Shown here: positions 23,255-33,387 of the stretch, one piece after another
How the letters are laid out: each line of letters begins with the position of its first letter
How positions within the stretch are numbered: position 1 is the first letter of the stretch
Assembly: GCF_963855985.1 (NCBI RefSeq)
Contig: NC_087090.1
Location: 18,102,501 to 18,166,500, forward strand
Origin: Ostrinia nubilalis
Taxonomy: Eukaryota > Arthropoda > Insecta > Lepidoptera > Crambidae
Length of the DNA stretch: 64,000 bases
Direction: 5' to 3'
Translations under genes and position numbers: made by a program
Notes under the pieces: generated by a model
The model's input: the letters and a program-made list of their open reading frames with translations, nothing else
The model's database searches: none
What the model was told of the DNA's origin: nothing

Positions 23255-23410
23255 TTCCAAAAATAGTCTGGTCAATTCGTGATCCGGGGAACGCGCTTTC
23301 GGTCCCCGCCGCCGCTCGACTATTTTGTAGTGAGCTCACTCGTAACACAAGCATATTTAACTTAGTACGAGGGGCTAACGGAACTATTAGTTGTTAGTGC
23401 AAATTACTAA
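23255..23410 (-). repeat. SINE-like repeat, reverse orientation
   Basis: Read on the minus strand it contains TAGTTCCGTTAGCCCCTCGT, then GTGTTACGAGTGAGCTCACT. It is related to the fragment at 8,565-8,640 and extends further, to GACCGAAAGCGCGTTCCCCG. No tRNA-like head was found. Confidence 0.45.
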
Positions 23411-24589
23411 AAATAATCTTAGAAAAAAAAGTCTCATCACATCATCTCTATCGGTACTTAGCATAAAGTGCCATTTCCATCATCATTAATACTTTTACTT
23501 GTTGACAAAATACAAAGGACAAGAAAGAAGTGAATAAAGCTTTACTTTTCCTCTAATAACATTATGTCCCATCGTAATAAAAGGTATTGTCCAACAACAG
23601 TTCTCAATTCCGCGCTAAGTCGTGCGCAGTGTCCGTCGGACAATAGTGGAGATCTGGGCTCGTGGCCGACAAATGAAAACAGGACTTTACAGGGCAACAA
23701 TAACTGACGTAATAATAGGGACAACGGTAATGTATTTCTTCTTTGTTGGCGGTAAAACACTTTGTAAAAAGATAAAGATCGTCGTGGTGAAATCTCTTAG
23801 ATGGCTTAGTTGTAACTTAATTGGAATTGCCGCAACATTATGTCCAGTGTTTGTAAACAATCATTTGGTAAAGTCGCATTAATCTTCTACCGATTTTTTA
23901 AGAACGTCGTAAATGCACTTGGGAAATGGAAGCTGTAACAAATGAATCTAAATGCATGGCACTCATTACGTTCAAGTTCCTTGGAAGAAAAGTCTTCCCA
24001 CGTAGAACATCCAACCATACTGTTAGAATATGGTCTTCATTATGTAGGTATGTATAAAAAGAGTGAATTTTACATTGAAGTAATATTACTAGTAATTTTT
24101 TTTATGCATAACAAGTACCATATGTAGGTTTTGAGACAACTTTTAGGGTGTCAATATACAAGTATTTACAGACTTCCGAGGTGAACTTACTATAATGACT
24201 GGACTATTATAATTATCTCAATGGAATTTTATCTAAATTTTCGTAAGATCCTAATTATAAAAGTTTGGCGAAAATAAAATGATGTATGATAAATAAAATG
24301 AAACTAGCTTTTATCTGAGTCATTTTCTATCACCACCGAGCCATCTCCACGTCACTATCATGTCAAAACGTTTCCATCATCTGAATTACAGGTGCCCCCC
24401 TAATCTCAGGGGGTGGGGAGGTAATGGCCGCTGTCGAATCATAACAACAGCCTTATTGCTAGGAAATAAGAAGACCTGGGCGATCTGGGAGCTACGAAAG
24501 AAGTGAGCGCAGGTGAACCTTGGAGGTGGCAGTGGTAATAAGTTTATGTGAGTATAGAAATGTTACAAGACCAAGGCTTCCATGTTGTT
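23411..24589. other. Non-coding stretch, nothing recognised
   Basis: No gene is recognised. A frame of 86 codons at 23,622-23,882 has hydrophobic segments but no family match I can make and no signal of splicing. Confidence 0.3.
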
Positions 24590-24624
24590 TGTTGCGGTGA
24601 TGCTCAATTCTAAACATACGTACC

Positions 24625-24735
24625 GTACCCGGGTTGTTCGTCATCTCGCACCTGTCAAACTCGCTAGCAGGTGCGAGTTGGGAAATTCCGATTTTACCTA
24701 TTATTTTGTTCGTCAACTCGCACCTTTTCAAAAGT
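24625..24735 (+). repeat. GGTGCGAGTT hairpin repeat, copy 1
   Basis: TTCGTCATCTCGCACCTGTC, a GCAGGTGCGAGTTGGGAA block and TTCGTCAACTCGCACCTTTT form a short element with internal inverted repeats. A second copy lies in opposite orientation at 33,050-33,130. The BEL element begins 6 bp after copy 1. Confidence 0.55.
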
Positions 24736-24740
24736 ACAGT
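24736..24740 (+). other. BEL target-site duplication, left
   Basis: ACAGT here is repeated exactly at 31,053-31,057, just outside the right LTR. Five bases is the usual BEL/Pao target duplication. Confidence 0.9.
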
Positions 24741-25039
24741 TGTTAGCGACGGAATATTATTGTATTATGTAACGGTAGTTTAAGAACAATTTTTATTTTC
24801 TATTGGAGGGTAACTCGGTGTCGTTGGTACGCGACGCGGTAGTTTTATTCGCACACAATTTCACGCGTCTTCCAGTCTGCTGCCAAACGCCCTCGGAGCG
24901 ACACCGCGTTAGCCTACCGCGCGCAAGAAACACGTGTTTGATCAAAAGTGTACTAAACTTGCAAATAATCGCAATAAACTGTTTTGTGAACTTTTAAAAC
25001 GGCGTTATTTTTACATCGGAGCGAACCTGACCCCCCACA
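24741..25039 (+). repeat. BEL left LTR
   Basis: It begins TGTTAGCGACGG and ends GACCCCCCACA (TG...CA). It contains AATAAACTG at about 24,971, a possible poly(A) signal. It differs from the right LTR only at the two bases after GTGTTTG (AT against CC). Confidence 0.95.
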
Positions 25040-25092
25040 GCTGGTCATTCGGCCGGATCAGTCCGTCCGATTCGCCACGTTGTACGAGTAAA

Positions 25093-28000
25093 ATGGTTCT
25101 CACGCGTAGTGACCGTAAAAAACTGGTGTCCGCAACTGTGCATACCGAGACAATGAACGATACTCATCTCAAAGGCAGTGTAAAATCCGAGCCCGTGAAA
25201 ACGTCACAAGTGCCACCGCAGCATGCAACGTCGTGTCAGTGGCCACACCCGACACGTCAACCGACCGCAGAGGCAGGACCGTCGCACATATCAGTTCACA
25301 AACTGGACCTGTCTCCTGAGGAAGCACCACGAGACCTCACGTCACGAATATCGACGTCATCCTCAGCTAAAGCAAGGCGAAAACGGTTGGAACTTGAGGC
25401 AGCGAAGGAAAAGGCCAGGATACAGATGGAGTTGATCAATAAAAAGCTAGAAGCAGACCTAGCTGACCTGGAAGATGAATACAGTCCACCAAATGGAGAC
25501 CGCGAGAGCATTCATACTCGCACCGACGTCGAGAAGTGGCTGGACCACAGCCAGCATGAGATGGAGAAGGAGCAGCGAGCCCCCCACAATGGTAAACCCC
25601 CGGGCAAGCTGAATCCACAAAATGGTGCCATCGAGATGCTGACGAGCGCACTGAAGCAGCTAGCCACTACTCCCGTTCATGGACCCAACCCGCAACTACT
25701 GAGTCGTATGAGCATCCCAAAGGACTTACCTGAGTTCGCTGGAGACCCCATGGAGTGGCTTCACTTTAAACAGTCCTACGAGGAGTCAACACAAATATGC
25801 GGCTTTACCGACAAGGAAAACGTCTGGAGGCTTCGAAAATGTCTTCGAGGACCTGCAAAAGAAGCTGTATCTGCATTATTGATTTGTGCAACGTCACCCG
25901 ATCAGCTGATGTCTACATTAGAGCTCAGATTTGGTAACCCAGATTTTATATTGACTAAAATCACGCAAGATGTACAGAAGTTACCACCGTTGCCATTGGA
26001 TTATCAAAGTGAAATAGTGCCTTTTGCTGTTAAAATCCAGAATTACGTAACAGCAGTACGTGCAGTGGGGCGTGACGAATACCTACGCGGTGTTCACCTA
26101 GCGAATATTATTTTGGCCAAGCTGCCCACTGTACTAGTTTCCAAATGGGCGGATTACTGTTACCCTAGATTGAAAGGAGAAATTGGTAAGTCAAGAATTG
26201 ACATGATTTCTGATTTCCTTCACGAGGAGGCACTAAAAATGTCAACCACGGCCAACGTTACTATATCAGCTCAACGTTACAATCAAAACAAATACAGACA
26301 GCACGAAAGTAACGCTAGAAACTCACAAAGTTTACTACTTCAACACTCCGACGCTAAGAGCGAGCATAGTGAAAAATGCAACTATTGTAAACAAGATGAA
26401 CACCAGCTGACAAGTTGCAAATCATTCAAGAAAGCATTACGCAAAGATCGATGGCGCCACGTCAAGCGATACGGCTTATGTTTTAAATGCCTACTATCGC
26501 GGCACGGCAGAGATAACTGTACTGCGCCCGCTTGCGATCAAGACGACTGCGGCGGGGCGCATCACCGGCTGTTACACAACCCTCCGCAGCGGCACGGGGC
26601 CGAGGCGACCGCCGAGAGCAAGAAGACCTCATCGAGTACGTCAACTACCGAGACTGTGGCCCATATGAGTGTTACGGACAAAAAAGTGCTATTGAAAGTA
26701 GTGCCGGTCGAAATTCACGGTCCTAACGGTAAGATAAGTGCGTGTGCGTTATTAGACGACGGGTCTACAATATCAGTGATAAGCTCGCAGCTGGCTGCGC
26801 GCGCAGGGTTGCGCGGCGGCCGCAGCGAGCCCATGCGTGTGCGCGGCGCGTGGGGCGACGATGCGCTCGTGTGCGCGTCGACAGCGCTCACTCTGGACTT
26901 GTCTAGTAAGGGAAGTGATAACAGATTGTTTACAATTAATTTGCGAAGTGTTGATAACTTAGATTTGCCTGTTCAAGAGTTTTCACTAGCTAAATGTAAA
27001 GAGTATGATCATTTGAAAAATGTAACTATAAACTGTAATGATTTGTGTAAGCCAGAAATATTATTAGGTCAAGACAATTATCATTTGTTAATGCCTTTAG
27101 AGATTTATGTCGGTAAAAACAATGAGCCGTTAGCTACACGAACCCCCCTGGGCTGGTGCGTGCACGGAGTAATGCACTTGCCGTGCGCTGGTTCTTCTTC
27201 TCCCTACACCACCTTACTCATTTCAGCATCAGCCTCTGATGATGAACGTGCTCTTCGGGACCTCAGTGATGAGGTGCGGCGCTCCTTTTCTATAGATGCT
27301 TTAGGAGTGACAGGTAAACCACGACAGAACAAAGACGAGGTGCGCGCGGTGGCCATGCTGGACGAGGGTGCGCAGCTCATTGACGGCAGGTGGCACGTCA
27401 ACTTGCCGTGGAAGGACCCAAACTGTAAGTTACCTGACAGTTACCCTAATGCACTTTCCCGACTGCACAGCGTTGAGAGGAAAATGTCAGCTGACCAGGA
27501 GTACGCGAGTAGGTACAGGGAGCGTGTAAAACACTTGCTAGAAAATAATTTTGCCCAAGAAACGCAAAATACCGAACGGTCGCCAAGAACTTGGTATTTA
27601 CCCCATTTTGGGGTAAATAATCCTAATAAAAAAAAGTTGCGACTCGTGTTCGATGCGGCCGCTAAAGTCTATGGTGAGTCATTGAATGATTTCCTACTCA
27701 CAGGGCCTGACCTACTAAATTCTTTATTTGGCATAATGTTACGTTTTAGAATAAATAAAGTTGGAGTCACCGGGGACATTAAAGACATGTTCCTACGCAT
27801 TAAAATAAAACCTGAAGACCAATCGGCTTTAAGGTTCTTATGGAGGGATGAATCTTCAGGTGAGATAAAGACGTATTCAATGACGTCACTGATATTTGGA
27901 GCAAACTGTTCGCCGTTCGTCGCGCAGTTTATTAAAAACAAAAATGCGCAGCTGCATGAGTCATCACAGCCCGCCGCCGCAGCCGCTATCTACACGCAGC

Positions 28001-30555
28001 ACTACATGGACGACTATATAGATAGTCTACCGGATGAAACCACAGCCATAAGTATGGCACGGAATATAACGGATATTAACAAGAAGGGTGGTTTTGAGAT
28101 CCGCAACTGGACTAGTAATAGCCTACAGGTGTTAGATAGCTTGCCAAAGGAGACTTTAGGTGACGCGGCCGTTAAGTTTAAATCTAACGAACAATACCAA
28201 GGCGAGCGAACGCTGGGAATGATTTGGTACCCGGCCCAAGATGAACTAGGTTTTGACGTTTCATTGAAACGTATTCCCGACGGCATTGTAAAAGGTAAAC
28301 AAAGACCGACTAAACGTCTGATGCTTGCGGTAGTCATGTCTATTTTTGATATATTTGGTTTTCTTACTCCATTCACCATACAGGGCAAAATAATGCTTCA
28401 GGATACCTGGAACCATAACATTGGCTGGGACGAAAAAATCTCAGACGATGTTTATCAAAAATGGTGCAGCTGGATTGATCTATTAAAAGAAATACCAAGT
28501 ATACGCATTCCACGTTATTACGTAAGGGCCGGTGCGAGCGAGACGGAGTCTGCGTTTACTACGAGTGAAAGGGAGACCGATAGTGCATCGCCTACGCCGC
28601 TGCTACGAGATTCTACGCGGCATCGAGTCAGTGAACGCGTTACGGATAACGAGTGTGCTACGGGCCATGCTACGAACGGGTCTACGACTGGTAATAATTA
28701 TAATAATTTGCAATTGCATGTTTTTAGCGATGCTTCATCGAAGGCGATGTGTGCCGTAGCCTACTGGAGATGGGAACACAATGGAAACATACACATCGCG
28801 CTTATAACTAGCCGGGGCCGCGTTGCTCCGTTAAAGCCGACTACGATACCTAAAATGGAGCTGCAGGCCGCCTTGTTAGCGGCTAGACTCGCAAAGACAA
28901 TCGCTGAGGAGCACGGACGCATGAAAGTCGAGCAAAGGTATTTTTGGTGCGACTCGACCACAGTGCTACAGTGGATTAACAATGACACGCGGCAATATAA
29001 AACATTCGTAGCAAACCGGCTCGGCGAAATAGATGACTTAACGCGAGCTACTGAGTGGAGGTATGTGCCTACGAAGTTGAATATCGCTGACGTTGGTACT
29101 AGGGAAACTTATGACGTCACGGTGTTTAGAAATGAATGGTTCACGGGACCTTCATTTTTATACGGAGATGAGACTACTTGGCCGCGCCGTGATTTCACTG
29201 CTTTATGTGACAGTGACCTGGAGAGAATAAACTTAATTAAACAGGAAAGTAACAACTTACTCGTACCTATACTCGACGTTAGTAGATTTTCATCATGGTT
29301 GAAGCTGGTGAGAGTGATGGCTACCGTGTTGCGCTTTATTAATAAATGCAGGAAGGTTGCATCGTCGAGCCTGTTATCAGACATGGACCTAGCTGAGCGG
29401 TTTCTGATTAAACAAGCGCAGTTGGATAGTTTCGCCTCGGAAATATCTGCAATAAAGAAAGGAAAACGCATAGAAAATAACAGTCGACTACTTACCTTGT
29501 CACCGATGCTCGATGAACACGACGTGCTGCGTTGCGGAGGCCGCATTGACGCCGCCACCGGAGTCTCACCTGAAACTAAAAGGCCTGTAATTTTAGATGG
29601 AAAACACCACGTCGCTCGTCTGATAGTGAAACACTACCACGAGAAGGCTGCTCACGGCAACCAAGAGTCGGTAGTCAACCATCTGAAACAAAGATTTTGG
29701 ATTATAAAATTGAGACCAACTGTTAAATATGTCTCATCGCGATGTATGGTATGCAGAATAAGGAAGGCTAAGCCCGAAATACCAAGGATGGGTAACTTAC
29801 CTGCTGCCCGCGTAGCTCACCACCAACGTCCATTCACTCATTGTGGGATTGATCTGTTTGGCCCAATGACCGTGACAGTTGGCCGTCGACATGAGAAAAG
29901 GTATGGTGTAATTTTCACATGTCTTACGGTGCGCGCTGTCCACTTAGAAATAGTCCATTCAGTCAGCACAGATTCGTTGATTATGGCACTCAGGCGCATG
30001 GCAGCGCGCCGCGGCTGGCCGCGACATCTGATGTCAGACAACGGGACTAACTTGCGAGGAGCTGACACAGAACTCAAACGATCGATCAAGGAACTGGACG
30101 AAGGAGTGCTCCGCACTGAAGCTGCAAACAACGCAACTGAATGGACATTCATACCACCTGCGAGTCCACACTGGGGTGGGGCATGGGAGCGACTTATACG
30201 AAGCATCAAAACTTCACTTAAAATCATCTTGAAGGAACGTGCACCTAGGGACGAGGTTTTGAGTACTCTTCTTACAGAAGTCGAGAACATCGTCAATAGT
30301 CGTCCTCTCTCTCATGTCTCTGTGGAACCTGGCAGCGACGAGACACTAACACCCAACCATTTCTTGCTTGGAACTTCTTCGAATCTTCCAACTCCCGGAA
30401 GGTTCAGCAGCGATGACCTGTACCTGCGCAAACAGTGGCGTAAGTCTCAACTACTTGCAGATTATGTTCTGGAAACGCTGGATCAACGAAATTCTCCCAG
30501 ACCTCGTACCGAGACGCAAGTGGAACCAGGAACAACAGTCGTTGAAGGTAGGTGA
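25093..30555 (+). CDS. BEL/Pao gag-pol polyprotein, 1,820 residues
   Basis: The start at 25,093 is the first ATG after the left LTR; the open frame extends upstream into the LTR without biological meaning. Seen in order: charged N-terminal region; DUF1759-like gag domain from about residue 212 (LPEFAGDPMEW); CX2CX4HX4C zinc knuckles starting at C429 and C463; protease motif LLDDGST with D556; RT ending in Y971-M-D-D974; a CTACG-coded linker; RNase H starting at FSD1213ASSK; integrase H2C2 (H1514 to C1551 and C1554); DDE core D1587, D1649 and E1699. All catalytic residues named are present. The frame ends early, because a frameshift near 30,466 diverts it into 30 unrelated codons; the C-terminal domain continues in another frame to 30,727. 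Function: copying of the element through an RNA intermediate. It is a retroelement, not a host gene. Confidence 0.95.
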   Translation: MVLTRSDRKKLVSATVHTETMNDTHLKGSVKSEPVKTSQVPPQHATSCQWPHPTRQPTAEAGPSHISVHKLDLSPEEAPRDLTSRISTSSSAKARRKRLELEAAKEKARIQMELINKKLEADLADLEDEYSPPNGDRESIHTRTDVEKWLDHSQHEMEKEQRAPHNGKPPGKLNPQNGAIEMLTSALKQLATTPVHGPNPQLLSRMSIPKDLPEFAGDPMEWLHFKQSYEESTQICGFTDKENVWRLRKCLRGPAKEAVSALLICATSPDQLMSTLELRFGNPDFILTKITQDVQKLPPLPLDYQSEIVPFAVKIQNYVTAVRAVGRDEYLRGVHLANIILAKLPTVLVSKWADYCYPRLKGEIGKSRIDMISDFLHEEALKMSTTANVTISAQRYNQNKYRQHESNARNSQSLLLQHSDAKSEHSEKCNYCKQDEHQLTSCKSFKKALRKDRWRHVKRYGLCFKCLLSRHGRDNCTAPACDQDDCGGAHHRLLHNPPQRHGAEATAESKKTSSSTSTTETVAHMSVTDKKVLLKVVPVEIHGPNGKISACALLDDGSTISVISSQLAARAGLRGGRSEPMRVRGAWGDDALVCASTALTLDLSSKGSDNRLFTINLRSVDNLDLPVQEFSLAKCKEYDHLKNVTINCNDLCKPEILLGQDNYHLLMPLEIYVGKNNEPLATRTPLGWCVHGVMHLPCAGSSSPYTTLLISASASDDERALRDLSDEVRRSFSIDALGVTGKPRQNKDEVRAVAMLDEGAQLIDGRWHVNLPWKDPNCKLPDSYPNALSRLHSVERKMSADQEYASRYRERVKHLLENNFAQETQNTERSPRTWYLPHFGVNNPNKKKLRLVFDAAAKVYGESLNDFLLTGPDLLNSLFGIMLRFRINKVGVTGDIKDMFLRIKIKPEDQSALRFLWRDESSGEIKTYSMTSLIFGANCSPFVAQFIKNKNAQLHESSQPAAAAAIYTQHYMDDYIDSLPDETTAISMARNITDINKKGGFEIRNWTSNSLQVLDSLPKETLGDAAVKFKSNEQYQGERTLGMIWYPAQDELGFDVSLKRIPDGIVKGKQRPTKRLMLAVVMSIFDIFGFLTPFTIQGKIMLQDTWNHNIGWDEKISDDVYQKWCSWIDLLKEIPSIRIPRYYVRAGASETESAFTTSERETDSASPTPLLRDSTRHRVSERVTDNECATGHATNGSTTGNNYNNLQLHVFSDASSKAMCAVAYWRWEHNGNIHIALITSRGRVAPLKPTTIPKMELQAALLAARLAKTIAEEHGRMKVEQRYFWCDSTTVLQWINNDTRQYKTFVANRLGEIDDLTRATEWRYVPTKLNIADVGTRETYDVTVFRNEWFTGPSFLYGDETTWPRRDFTALCDSDLERINLIKQESNNLLVPILDVSRFSSWLKLVRVMATVLRFINKCRKVASSSLLSDMDLAERFLIKQAQLDSFASEISAIKKGKRIENNSRLLTLSPMLDEHDVLRCGGRIDAATGVSPETKRPVILDGKHHVARLIVKHYHEKAAHGNQESVVNHLKQRFWIIKLRPTVKYVSSRCMVCRIRKAKPEIPRMGNLPAARVAHHQRPFTHCGIDLFGPMTVTVGRRHEKRYGVIFTCLTVRAVHLEIVHSVSTDSLIMALRRMAARRGWPRHLMSDNGTNLRGADTELKRSIKELDEGVLRTEAANNATEWTFIPPASPHWGGAWERLIRSIKTSLKIILKERAPRDEVLSTLLTEVENIVNSRPLSHVSVEPGSDETLTPNHFLLGTSSNLPTPGRFSSDDLYLRKQWRKSQLLADYVLETLDQRNSPRPRTETQVEPGTTVVEGR

Positions 30556-30727
30556 TTTGGTTCTAATTGTGGATCCAGGAGCGCCACGCAACGTGTGGCC
30601 CAAGGCAGTAGTTCAGCAGGTGTTCCCAGGGGCAGACGGTCGAGTAAGGGTGGTTGAACTAAGAACCAAGTCAGGTACGCTGAAGAGGTCTGCAGCGCGC
30701 GTCGCAAGAATCCCTTTAATTGATTAG
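30466..30727 (+). pseudogene. Frameshifted C-terminal (DUF5641-like) end of the BEL polyprotein
   Basis: The frame ending at 30,727 carries the expected BEL C-terminal block (FWKRW at about 30,467, then LKVGDLVLIVDPGAPRNVWP and a TKSGTLKRSAARVARIP-type end). The main frame is left by what looks like one extra base in TATGTTCTGG. The domain itself has no internal stop. A copy or sequencing error cannot be told apart from a real lesion. Confidence 0.85.
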
Positions 30728-30739
30728 TGCTGTGCCAGC

Positions 30740-30753
30740 ACTGGGGTGGGGAG
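30740..30753 (+). other. BEL polypurine tract
   Basis: CTGGGGTGGGGAG lies directly before the right LTR, where plus-strand DNA synthesis is primed. Confidence 0.7.
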
Positions 30754-31052
30754 TGTTAGCGACGGAATATTATTGTATTATGTAACGGTAGTTTAAGAAC
30801 AATTTTTATTTTCTATTGGAGGGTAACTCGGTGTCGTTGGTACGCGACGCGGTAGTTTTATTCGCACACAATTTCACGCGTCTTCCAGTCTGCTGCCAAA
30901 CGCCCTCGGAGCGACACCGCGTTAGCCTACCGCGCGCAAGAAACACGTGTTTGCCCAAAAGTGTACTAAACTTGCAAATAATCGCAATAAACTGTTTTGT
31001 GAACTTTTAAAACGGCGTTATTTTTACATCGGAGCGAACCTGACCCCCCACA
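30754..31052 (+). repeat. BEL right LTR
   Basis: It is 299 bp, with the same ends as the left LTR, and is followed by the ACAGT target duplication at 31,053-31,057. The 64-codon ORF inside (30,816-31,010) is LTR sequence. Confidence 0.95.
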
Positions 31053-31057
31053 ACAGT

Positions 31058-31769
31058 CATATAAAAACGAATTGAAACTAAAAACTTTCAGTGTGTCGGG
31101 CATGTAGTGATCAAACCTTAAGGGATTCTTTGAATCAGTGCATTTTCGCATGTTAACCGCGCTATGGAACCCCTATCCTTGTTCAACAATGACGTCGAAA
31201 CTAAAAGACGTAGACTAATAAATGTACATTCGTTTTGTAGAATATCTGGTTTTTCTTACGTTGTAAAATAACTGAAAAGAAGTGAAAATGACATATTTTT
31301 TCTACTTCAATCCATTCTTACTCCTTTAAAATGAAATAAATAAATAAATATCCTTAAACATTTTACGCTACGCTTCTAGTCCCAAACTAAACAAAGGAAA
31401 AAAACTACGGATATGAACATACTTTTTTTGTATGAAATGTATGAAACTCGTGTCTCTTTTCTCTTCTACCAAGAGATAATTTTATTTACCTATTCAAATT
31501 CAAATTATTTGTTTGCAATAAATAGTATAGTTTGCAACAAATATTAGGAATTATTTATACTAGTTCCTTACTTATTAAATTAGCGTTTTGTAAGGAGAAT
31601 TTTACGAAAATTGATTATTTCCATACTAACATTTTTTGTGAATTTTTAAGAAACCACAAATTCAAATTTTATAAAATTTTGTGGGTAGATTAAAACAACA
31701 TTGTCCTAACCCTAACCCAAACTTGTCATCTAATAATAAATTATGGCAACTATTTCCTCATAGTTTGAA
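31058..31769. other. Non-coding AT-rich stretch
   Basis: No gene or named repeat is seen. There is a short AAATAAATAAATAAATA run near 31,336. Confidence 0.35.
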
Positions 31770-32095
31770 AATGTAAGGCAAAAATGTTTGTGTTTTACAA
31801 AACTTTGAAGAGCAGATATCTCGAAAACTATACAAGATATAGAAAAACTTGACTTACAAATTAAATTAATTTTTAATTCTCTAGAAGTATTCATATCGCT
31901 AGGATGCTTGGTTTTTTATTTAGATAGTCTTTGACATACAAGCGAAAAACCCAAAAATGGGACCTTCAAAGGCTGCGGTGGAGAACTTTTGAAAATGTCC
32001 ATCCCCTAACTAGCTAATCCAAACAAAGTTACAATGTCAAAAATTATGTTCCAAGCATTTCCTTCTGTACATTTTCATTGCCTGGCCATTTTTCA
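31770..32095 (+). mobile_element. Relic related to the 12.0-13.4 kb fold-back element
   Basis: GAAAACTATACAAGATATAG is shared exactly with the right arm of that element, and flanking blocks follow in the same order (GTAAG start, GCTAGGATGC, AAGCGAAAAACC, CCCCTAACTAG, AAATTATGTTCCA). Divergence is high, no left arm is present, and the right tip has decayed to CCTGGCCA. Confidence 0.65.
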
Positions 32096-32515
32096 TGTTA
32101 AAAGAATACGAATGTATTATTTCAGAAGCTAAATTATAAGATTTGATTTTCTCTAGTTCAAGCTTGAACTAATTTTTTTAAGGATTGTTTGTTAAAGCTG
32201 TACAATGTAAATTATTAGTTAGTTGTAAAATTAGTCATAATAATTGTTGTTCTTCATTTGACACTATCTTTGGGATATTTAGGTGGCATTTAAAAAAAGG
32301 TGAATTAATATATTAGAAGCCTTTTAATATCCCGTGGCTTAGTTATAAAATCTGAGGATAGATGCCGTGGCAAAAAAATGTATCTGCGGCTTGACTTAAT
32401 ATAATTCGCCATTACTAAATAGCTAGAAATCTAGCTTTGTTTTTTAATATACCTACTTAAATATTAGTAGACAGTTTACATACTAGGTATTAAGTATCCT
32501 CAAGACATTGTGATA

Positions 32516-32830
32516 TCCTTCCTACTAATATTATAAATCCAAAAGTTTGGATGTCAGCATGTCATAATGTCTGGATGTTTGTTACTCTTTCATGCAAAAG
32601 CTACTGAACGGATTTTGTTGAAACTTTACAGTATTATTGTTTATAACCCAGATTCATATAGGTTATAATTTATAACGATATGTGACCAACTAAATTTCAA
32701 TAAATAAATAAGACGTGGGTAAAAAGCGCCACCTATCGTCATTGGTTAAAATCTACAGCGCTGGACAATAATTTTGACGTTCGTAAATTATTCATGCGGG
32801 GGAAGCCGTGAAACGCCATCTATCAACATC
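32516..32830 (+). mobile_element. Lep1-type Helitron, degraded
   Basis: It begins TTCCTACTAATATTATAAAT, keeps TACTCTTTCATGCAAAAGCT, and has an altered 3' part (CATGCGGGGGAAGCCGTG) with no clear CTAG end. It is older than the copy at 1,360-1,587, and about 100 bp of unrelated or rearranged sequence lies before the 3' part. Confidence 0.6.
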
Positions 32831-33049
32831 ATTAGTAAATAAACGAGGTCCACGCGGCCGCTAGTTGTTGATAATTTGTTTCTCCCCGATTTATATTTAT
32901 TAGCATGTTGATTTATAATATAAACTTATCTGAAAAGTACATTTTGTTTTATTATTAAACTCAAGTCGTTGCAAGTGTCTTACACAATTCAATTTATGTA
33001 ATTTATTAAAACATTTTTGTAGATGACTATACATAAACACGTCAGATTT

Positions 33050-33130
33050 CAAAAAGGTGCGAGTTGATGACACAAAAAACAGAAGGTGCCAACTCGCATC
33101 TTTAGAGGTGCGAGATGACGAATAACTTGT
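33050..33130 (-). repeat. GGTGCGAGTT hairpin repeat, copy 2
   Basis: On the minus strand it reads TATTCGTCATCTCGCACCTC, then GATGCGAGTTGGCACCTT, then TCATCAACTCGCACCTTTTT, matching 24,625-24,735 block for block. It sits inside a chance 110-codon minus frame. Confidence 0.55.
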
Positions 33131-33387
33131 ACTACATCTACCATTAAATTTCAACGTGACACTTATAAGCCATAGAAGTTCTCTGGGGTTATAGGCTTCC
33201 ACCAATAATAATAAGGTGCTTTTCTGGAGCATCGAGTTGTTACAGTGGCATCTTATGCAGTTAATAATCTTTTTACAAAAAAACTTACTTATTGGTAAGA
33301 TTACACAAATGATAGTGTGTTATTTTTTTTTCGGAAGGACCTTGCTGATAAACTTTTTCAGTTTCACAGGACAATAGTTGAGCGCAG

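Larger units (their letters stand above)
24741..31052 (+). mobile_element. BEL/Pao LTR retrotransposon, nearly intact
   Basis: The 6,312-bp element has 299-bp LTRs, a 5-bp target duplication and one long gag-pol frame with the domain order typical of BEL/Pao: gag-like DUF1759, two zinc knuckles, DUF1758-type aspartic protease, RT with YMDD, RNase H, H2C2 plus DDE integrase, and a C-terminal DUF5641-like tail. The LTRs differ at two adjacent bases only (297 of 299 identical), so it inserted recently. A frameshift near 30,466 is the only obvious lesion. There is no env-like frame. Confidence 0.95.
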
